The notes under the pieces: model-generated | The model's database searches: none | The model's input: only the letters and a program-made list of their open reading frames with translations | What the model was told of the DNA's origin: nothing | NCBI GenBank assembly: GCA_036268075.1 | Contig: DATAUV010000013.1 | Location: 1 to 64,000, forward strand | Reading direction: 5' to 3' | Length of the DNA stretch: 64,000 bases | From: DATARH01 sp036268075 | Lineage (GTDB): Bacteria; Pseudomonadota; Alphaproteobacteria; ATCC43930; CGMCC-115725 | Translations under genes and position numbers: made by a program | In this document: positions 18,701 through 27,700 of the stretch, one piece after another | How the letters are laid out: the number at the start of each line of letters is the position of its first letter | Numbering within the stretch: the stretch's first letter is position 1

Positions 18701-21700
18701 CGGCGGCAGCGACACGCTGGCCGTGGACCCCGGTGCGGTGTTCATCGGCGATGTCGATGCCGGCCTCGGCACCGACACGATGGAGCTGGGCTCGGGCGCG
18801 AGCATCGGGACGATCAGCGGGGTCGGCACCAAGTACCTGAATTTCGAGGCGATCGCCGAAGACGCCAATGCGAGCTGGGTGGTTTCCGGCAGCGACGTCC
18901 CGGCGGTCACGGTCGCCGCCGGCGCCACCTTTGCCAATGCCGGCACGATTACGACCGGCAGCCGATATCTCATCCTATATAGCTTCAGCTACGGCAACGC
19001 CGCCGTGTACGGCACCGGCAGCGCCGTCAGCGTCGTCAATACCGGTACGGTGAGTCTTACCGGAAATCGCGAAGTCGGGATTTATCTGAAGCACGGCGGC
19101 AGCGTCGACAACAGCGGCGCCACGGCGTTGATCTCGGCCTATTCCGCCGGAATAAGGATCGCCAGCGGCGCCGGCACCGTCACCAATGCCGGCACCATCA
19201 CCGGCAGCGGAAACTACTTCGCAGGCGCCCTGAAGTACGCCGCCGTCGAGCTTTCTGCCGGCGGCAGCGTCGATAATAGCGGCACGATCGCCGGTGGCGG
19301 AAGGGCGATTTATATCGGAGGGGGCACCGGCACCGTCACGAACAGCGGGGTCGTAGGGTATATCCAGCTTGGAGTGTCCGGCGGCAGTGTCGCCAACATC
19401 GGCACCACGGCACAGATAGGCAGCATCTACTTCGGCAACCTCGCCAATGGCTACGGGGGCGAGAACAGTGTTAGTGGTACGGTCACTAACGACGGCACGA
19501 TCGGCGGCCACGTCTTTTTGTATTCCGGCAGCATCTCCAATACCGACACCGCTGCGCTGATCTCGGGCTATATTCGCATCGCCGGCAGCGGAGCTGTGGT
19601 CAGCAATGCCGGCACGATCGCCTCCGGCATCGAAGCAGTTTACGGCACCAGCGTCACCAACACCAACACCGCGGCGCTGATCTCGGGCGGAATCCAGCTC
19701 GGCAACACCGGAAACAACCAACGCGGTGACAGCACCGTCAGCAATGCGGGCACGATCGCGGGCGGCTTCGGCGTCGACAGCGTCGGCGTCGAACTCAATC
19801 GCGACGGCACCATCAGCAACATCGGCACCGCGTCGCTGATACATGCCTTCACCGGGATCTTTCTCAGTGGCGGCGTCTCCACGGTAACCAACGCCGGCTC
19901 GATTATTGCTGAGCGGTACACCGCCCGTCCGCAGTACAGCTACCCCATCGACGGCGTTGTCATCGAGGGCGCGACCTTCGTCATCGATAACCAAGCGGGC
20001 GGACTGATTTCCGCACCGAACGGCGTATACGGCGTCTTTGACTTCCTGGGTGGCGGGGGCACGCTGACCAATGCCGGCACGATCTATGGCGTGGTGGCGG
20101 GCGTTGACCTGGCCGGCGGGGGCGCCAGCACGGTGATCAACGCCGGAACGATCGCCGGCGGCGGTTCCGACGCGGTAATGTTCGGCAACAGCGACGACCG
20201 GCTGATCGTCGACCCGGGCGCGGTGTTCACAGGGATCGCCGACGGTGCCGGCGGCACCAACACGCTGGAGCTGGGCTCGGCGGCGGGCATCGGTACGATC
20301 ACCGGGCTCGGCACCAGCTTTGTCAATTTCGGCGCGGTCACGGTCGATGCCGGCGCGCAGTGGTATCTCACCGGCGGCAACACGATCGTCAGCGGTGTGC
20401 TCACCAATTTGGGCACGCTGACCGGCAGCGGCTATCTAATCGTCGACCCCGCCACGATGGTCAACAGCGGTTATGTCGGCATCGCGGTCACGCTCGACAC
20501 CGGCAGCTATCTCGACAACACCGGCACCGGCGCGATCACGGTCGGCGGCACTGCCGTGTACGGTGCCGGCACCGCAGTCGGCGCGGTCAATCTCGGCTCG
20601 GTCTACGGTACGGGCACGGCCGGCGTCGCCTTCTATCTGAAATACGGCGGCACCATCAGCAACAACGCCGCGGGCCAAATCTCCGGCGCCAGCACCGGCA
20701 TCGTCGTCAGCGGGACATACGGCACGGTCGGTAACGCGGGGACGATCGCCGGGGGCGCCAAATACGGCATCTATCTGAAAGACGGCGGCAGCATCGCCAA
20801 TACCGGCAATGCCGCCCTCATCTCCGGCAATTTCGCGGCGGTCCTGGCGGCGGGCGCGGTCGCCACCGTGACCAACACCGGATCGATCGCGGGCAATCCC
20901 GCTTTCGGTGTCGGTATCTATCTGGCTGACGGGGGCACCGTCACAAACGGCAGCGTCGTCGCGACCGGCGCCGCGATCACCGGCTATTCGGGGATACGGG
21001 TCGGCAACAGCGGGAACACGACCACCGGGGTGGTCACGAATTACGCCACGATCGAGGGGACGGCGGGTTCCAGCACGAAGGAGTACGGGGTCGAGCTCTA
21101 CAGTTCCGGCACCGTCATCAACGGGTCGGCCCTTTCGACCTCGGCCGCGATTGAGGGCTACTACTGGGGCCTCAGGCTCGGCATCAACGGTGCGAGCCCG
21201 GGCGGCACCGTCAGCAATTTCGGCACGATCGAGGCGACTTCCGCCACCGCCGGCATGGGCATTTCGCTCGGTAGCGGTGGCACAGTCGACAACGGATCGG
21301 CGCTGTCGCCCGGGGCGACCATCCGCGGCGGACGCTACGGCATCGACAGCGGATACGGCGGGACGGTCACCAATTACGGCACGGTCGAGGGTGGCGTGAC
21401 CGGTGTCGATCTCTCCGTGGTCGAGGGCTCGCTAGCCAACGGCGGCACGGCCTCCTCCGCCGCGCAGATCACGGGTGGCCGCGGCGTCTACATGCTGGGT
21501 GGGACGCTCACGAATTTCGGGCTGATCGAGGGCTCGGCGTCCGGCACGAGCGGTCTGCCCAATTATTTCGGCGTCTATCTCCTCGGCGGCGGCAGCGTCG
21601 CAAATTCCGGCACGATCGAGGGGCTGGGCAGCGCGCTCTACCGGGCTTACGGCATCACGCTGGGGAACGGCGGAACGGTCAGCAACAATACCGCGGCGGC

Positions 21701-24700
21701 GCTGATCTCCGGTTACAACTACGGGGTCGATGTCGGCAATTTAGCGGGCGTCGTCACCAATAGCGGCACGATCGAGGCGACCGGCACGGCCGGGGTCGGC
21801 ATCCGTTTCAACGAAGCCGACAGCAACACGCTGACCAATGCCGGCACGATCATCGGGGCCAGCGGCTTCGATGCGGTGCTGTTCGGCGGCGGCGACGACA
21901 CGGTGATCGTCGACCCGCACGCGGTGTTCAGCGGCCTGGTCGACGGTGGCGGCGGCTACAACACGCTTGGTTTGGGCTCGAGCGCGAGCACGGGCACGAT
22001 CTCGCTGACCGGCGCCACGGCCATCGGGTTCGGCACGACGTTTGTCGATTTCGGCACGATCACCGTTGAGCCGAACGCGCGGTGGAGTCTCACCGGCAGC
22101 AACACGATCGCCAGCGGCGTGACCCTCGCCGATGATGGAATTCTGACCAATTCGGGGATATTGACCGGCAGCGGCTATCTGATCGTCGACCCCGGCACGA
22201 TGATCAACAGCGGCTCGGTGGGCATCGCGGTCACGCTCGACACCGGCAGCTATCTCTACAACACCAGCACCGGCACGATCACGGTCGCCACCGGCCCCGC
22301 CGTCATCGGAACCGGCGACACCGTCAGCGTGCTCAATGCCGGCACGATCAGCGGCTACTCGTACGGCGTGGAAATCAACGGTACGGCGGGTACGGTCACC
22401 AATCTCGGAACGATCGAGGCGATCTCGACGGGCTTCGGGGTCGGGGTTTACCTCAGCCAGGGCGGCACGGTCGCCAACGGGGTCAGCGGGTCCACGAGCG
22501 GGACTATCGGCGGCGACACGTACGGCGTGGAAATCACGGGTGCGGCGGGTACGGTCACCAATTTCGGCACGATCGAGGCGATCTCAACGGGCTTTGGGGT
22601 CGGGGTTTACCTCAGCCAGGGCGGCACGGTCGCCAACGGAGTCAGCGGGTCCACGAGCGGGACGATCGGCGGCGACACGTACGGCGTGGAAATCACGGGT
22701 GCGGCGGGTACGGTCACCAATTTCGGCAAGATCGAGGCGATCTCAACGAACTTTGGGGCCGGGGTCTTCCTCGGCTCCGCCGGCTACGTGAGCAACGGAT
22801 CCATCGCCGACACGACGGCCGCGATCAGCGGCTATACGTACGGCGTTGAGGCCAAAGGAGCCAGCGGCTCGACGGTTCTCAACTGTGGAGCCATTGCCGC
22901 CTCCGGGCGATACGGCGAGGGGGTCTACCTCGCGTATGGCGGCTTGGTGACCAACGGCGTGAGCGGCGGCTCGACCGCGACCATCATCGGTTACTATCGC
23001 GGCGTCTACACAAACGGCACTCTCGTCCCGGGCGTGGTCGTCAATTACGGCACGATTGAGTCAACCGAGACGGGATACGGCGAAGGCGTCAAGCTCCGCC
23101 AGGGCGGCACCGTCATCAACGGACCGAGCGGTGCCGGGAGCGCCCTGATCGAGGGCTATACCGGTGTCGAATCTGACAATGGCCCCGGAACTCTGTACAA
23201 TTACGGCATCGTTTCGGCCACCGGATACGCCGTCGATTTTCGCTACGGCGGGTTGATCGTCAATGGTGTGACGGGCCAGATCGAGGGCGGCACCGGCGTC
23301 TATATCGACAATTACGACACCTCTCCTACCGGCACGCTTCTCAATTACGGAATCATCAGCGCGACCGGGGCGGGCGCCTATCTGTACAACGGCAGCACCG
23401 TCACCAACGGGACGAACGGCGACACCACGGCCGAGATCCAGGGGTACATCGGCGTCAGGATCACGGCCGCCACCGGCACGATGAGCAGTGTCGCCGGCAC
23501 GGTGACCAACTTCGCCGCGATCGAGGGAGGCAGCGGGCTATTCGGCGTCGGCGTGGAGCTGGATTATGGCGGCACCGTCACCAATGGCTCGCCGACGTCC
23601 ACGGCGGCCCTGATCGAGGGATACACCGGCGTCCGCCTCGTCGGCCACGGGGCGGTCTACAATTACGGGGCCATCACCGGAACCGGCAGCGAGGGCGTCG
23701 AGCTGTCGGATGGCAGCGTCACCAACGGCGCCACCAATGATAGCACCGCGACGATCGGCGGCTATTACTACGGCGTCAGGATCGACAGCCCCGTGGGCGC
23801 GGTCGTCAATTTCGGCACGATCGAGGCGACCGGGACCGAAGTGTACGGCGGGAACGCGGGCGTCGCGCTGTTTGCCGGGTTCGTGATCAACGGCGCCGCC
23901 AATGACCTCGCGGCGACGATCAGCGGCTACTCCTATGGCGTCAGGGTTTACGGCGCCGCGGGCGTGGTGGTCAATTTCGGCGCGATCGAGGGAAGCGCTA
24001 CGGCAGTGGCCTACGTCTACCATCCCTCCGGTGTGTATCTGGCGGACGGCGGTACCGTCATCAATGGACCCGGAGGTGCCACGACGGCCGTGATCGGCGG
24101 TCTCAACGGCGTTGTTATTTCGGGGGCTGCCGGTACGGTCACCAACTACGCCGCGATCGAGGGGAGCAATCGGTCATCGGGTAACGGCGTCGTTTTGGCG
24201 TACGGGGGCACCGTCACCAACGGGGCGAATGTCGGCGCGACCGCGACGATCCAGGGATATGTCGGCGTCTATGTGATTAGCGCGACCGGCGCGGTGACTA
24301 ATTTCGGCACCGTACTCGGCGGCCACGGGTACGGCACCGGCGTCTATATGAGATCTGCCGGCATCCTCACGAACGAGGCGGGCGCGCTGATCGAGGGCGG
24401 CGAGGGCGTGCTGTTCGGCGTAGGAACGTATGGCACCGTGTCGACCTACGGCACCTTGCTTAACTACGGCACGATCGCGACGCTCCCCGGGGCGCCTCAC
24501 GGTCTTGGCATTGGTGTCGGCATTATCGGCGGCACCGTGGTCAACGGCGCCAGCGGGTTCTCGAATGCCACTATCAGCGGCTTCCGGGTCGGTATTGCCA
24601 GCCAGGTGTACGCGCCGACGACGATCACCAATTTCGGCACCGTCGAGAACACGTCGGTCTTGGCGGGTTTCGGTATCGCGCTCGGCGGTGGCCTGATCGT

Positions 24701-27700
24701 TAACGAACAAGGCGGCCGGATCTACGGAACCTCAGCGGGTATCACGGCCTACGCAGGCACGATTCTCAACGACGGCATGATCGCCTCGACCGGCACCCGC
24801 TACGACACCGCGATCGCGATTTACTACGACGGGACGATCGTCAACGGCTCGACCGCGGATACGGCGGCGACGATCAGGGGCAACGACAGCGCCATCTACC
24901 TCGACGGCGCCGGCACGATCGCCAATTACGGCACTATCGAGGCGGTCGGCGTCGCCGGCACCTATACTACCTCGGGCATCTACCTTTATAGCGGCCCGCT
25001 GACGAACGGCAGCAGCGCCGACACGACGGCCCTGATCACCTCCTCGCTCGGCAGTGCGGTTGTCGTCGCGGACACCGCGAGCGGCGGGGCCGGCACGATC
25101 GCGAATTTCGGCACGATCAGCACCACCGGCCCCCAGGGGCTCGCGGCGGTCGTGCTCTACCAGGGCGGCACGGTCGCCAATTCGGGCCTGATCCTGGCGA
25201 CTGACGGCACCGTGAACGGCGTCGAATTGCTCGCGGGCGGCACCGTCGGCAATACCGGCTCGATCGTCGCCTCGGGTATGTCGGGCACCGGCGTCTACCT
25301 CTCGGCCGCCACCGTCTACAACGGGTTGAGCGGTTCGTCGGCCGGGTTTATCGGCGGCTACCGCTATGGCGTCTACGGCAACAACGCCGTGGCCCATGTC
25401 GTCAATTACGGCACCATCACGGAGACGGGCACGAGCGGCGGCGCCGCGGTGGAGCTACACAGCGGCGGGTCGATCGGGAACGCCGGTACGATCCTCGCCG
25501 GCGGCACGGGCAGCCGCGGCGTGGTGCTGCAGGGCGGCGCGACGGCGGGCAACACGGGCTCGATCGTCGCCTCGGGCATGTCGGGCATCGGCGTCTACCT
25601 CGGCGCCGCCACCGTCGATAACGGGCTGAGCGGCTCGTCATCCGGCTTTATCGGCGGCTACCGCTTCGGCCTCTACGGCAACGGCACCGCGGCGAACGTC
25701 GTCAACTTCGGCACGATCGAGGCGACCGGCGCCAGCGGCGCGATCGCCGTCGACCTTGCGGCCGGCGGCACGGTCACGAACGCCGGCTCGATCTCGGGCC
25801 CCGGCGGCGTCTACATCGCCGGCGGCAGCGGGCCGAACCTCGTCACCAACGCAGCGGCCGGGCAGATCACCGCGACCAAGATCGCGGTCGACCTGAAGGG
25901 CGTGGCCGGCACGCTCCTCAACTACGGCGCCGTCCTCGACACCGGGGCAACCAGCGCGGCGGTCTATCTCGGCGCCGGGGGCAGCGTCGTCAACGGGTCG
26001 ACAGCCGACAGCACGGCGACGATCGGGTCGACCGCGCGCACCGCCGTGTCGGTGAAGAACATTGCTGCCACGGTGACCAATTTCGGCACGATTTCGAGTG
26101 CGGCGACCGGCGCCTCGGGCACTGGCGTCTACTTGAGCGCGGGCGGCAAGGTGGTCAACGAGGCGACCGGCCTCGTCACGGCGTACCGCTCGGCAATCAG
26201 CGCCGCCGTGGCCCCCGCCACGGTCGCGAATTACGGGACGATCGCGAGCACCGGGTCGAAGGCGCCGGCGGTCTATCTCGGCGCCGGCGGCCGGGTCGTC
26301 AACGGCGCATCGGGTGCGACCCAGGCGCTGATCGAGAGCACGAACGACGGCGCCGTCGTCATCGCGGCCGGTGTCGGCAGCGTCGACAATTTCGGCACGA
26401 TCCTGGTCAACGGCAGCAACGGGTCCGGGGTCTACTTCAACCACGGCGGCACGATCGCCAACGAGGCCGGCGCGACCATCTCGGCCTACCGCAACGCGGT
26501 CAGCTTTGGCGTCACCGCCGCCAGTCTGGTCAATCTCGGCAGCATCGCGACCACCGGCGCCCACGCGGCGGTGTATTCGGACGCCGGCGGCCTGGTGGTC
26601 AACGGCTCGACCGCGAACGCCGCCGCCGAGATCGGCGCGGCGAAAGGTGCGGTGACGTTCGAACACGCGGCGGGAACGGTGGTGAATTACGGCACCCTCG
26701 CCGCGACGGGCACGGGTGGCTCGGCCGTCTATGTGGGCGCCGGCGGCACGATCACCAACAAGGCGGGGGCGCTGCTCACCGGCGTGACCGAGGCGGTCGG
26801 CCTTGGCGGCACGATCGGCGCGACGCTGATCAATTACGGCACGGTCGCCACCACCGGCACGCCGGGTCTCGATTTCGCGGTCCAGATGGCGTCCGCCGGC
26901 ACCGTCCTCAACCACGGCACGATCGGTTCCGGCATCTTCGTCGGCGGGACCTCGACGACGGCGGGGGCGGTCGACATCGTCAATACGGCCCTGGTCACCG
27001 GCACGACCGGAATCGGCATCAGCGGTTTCGCCATCGGCGCCAACTCGATCGTCAATTACGGCACGATCACCGGTACGAACGGGATCGCGGTTCAACTCGG
27101 CGGGAACCATTCGACGCTGGTGATCGAGCCGAACTCGGTGCTGAACGGGGCCGTCTCGAACTTCCATACCGGCGACGTGATCGACTTCGCGCATAAGGAA
27201 GGGAACGGGTTCACGTTCGGCAGCCAGGTGCTGACCCTCACCAACAACGGCACCGTGCTGGGCACGGTCGGCGTCTCGGGCGTGTTCGGCACCGGCTCGT
27301 TCGTGCTCACCTCCGACGGCGCGGGCGGCAGCGACATCAAGGTCGCGGGGTCGGTGTTCAGCGGCGTCTATCCGTTCGGCATCACGCTCGGCGTTCCGAG
27401 CATCGAGAACCCGGCGACGTTCACTTCGACCGCCTATGTCACCAATACCGGCCCGGGCAACGACAACAGCGCGGTTTACGGCATCAGCGGCACGTCCTGG
27501 GTCGTCGACAACGCCGGCACGATCGTATCGGGCACCGGCGCGGACGCGAACGGCATCCTGCTGGCGTCGGGCGGTACGGTCAGCAATACCGGCACGGTCG
27601 TCGGCAACGGCGCCAACGGGGCCGCGATCTTCCTGGGCGGCGCCGGCTCGGTCGACAATTCGGGCCGGATAGAGGGACCGTCGAGCGGCACCGCGGGCGC

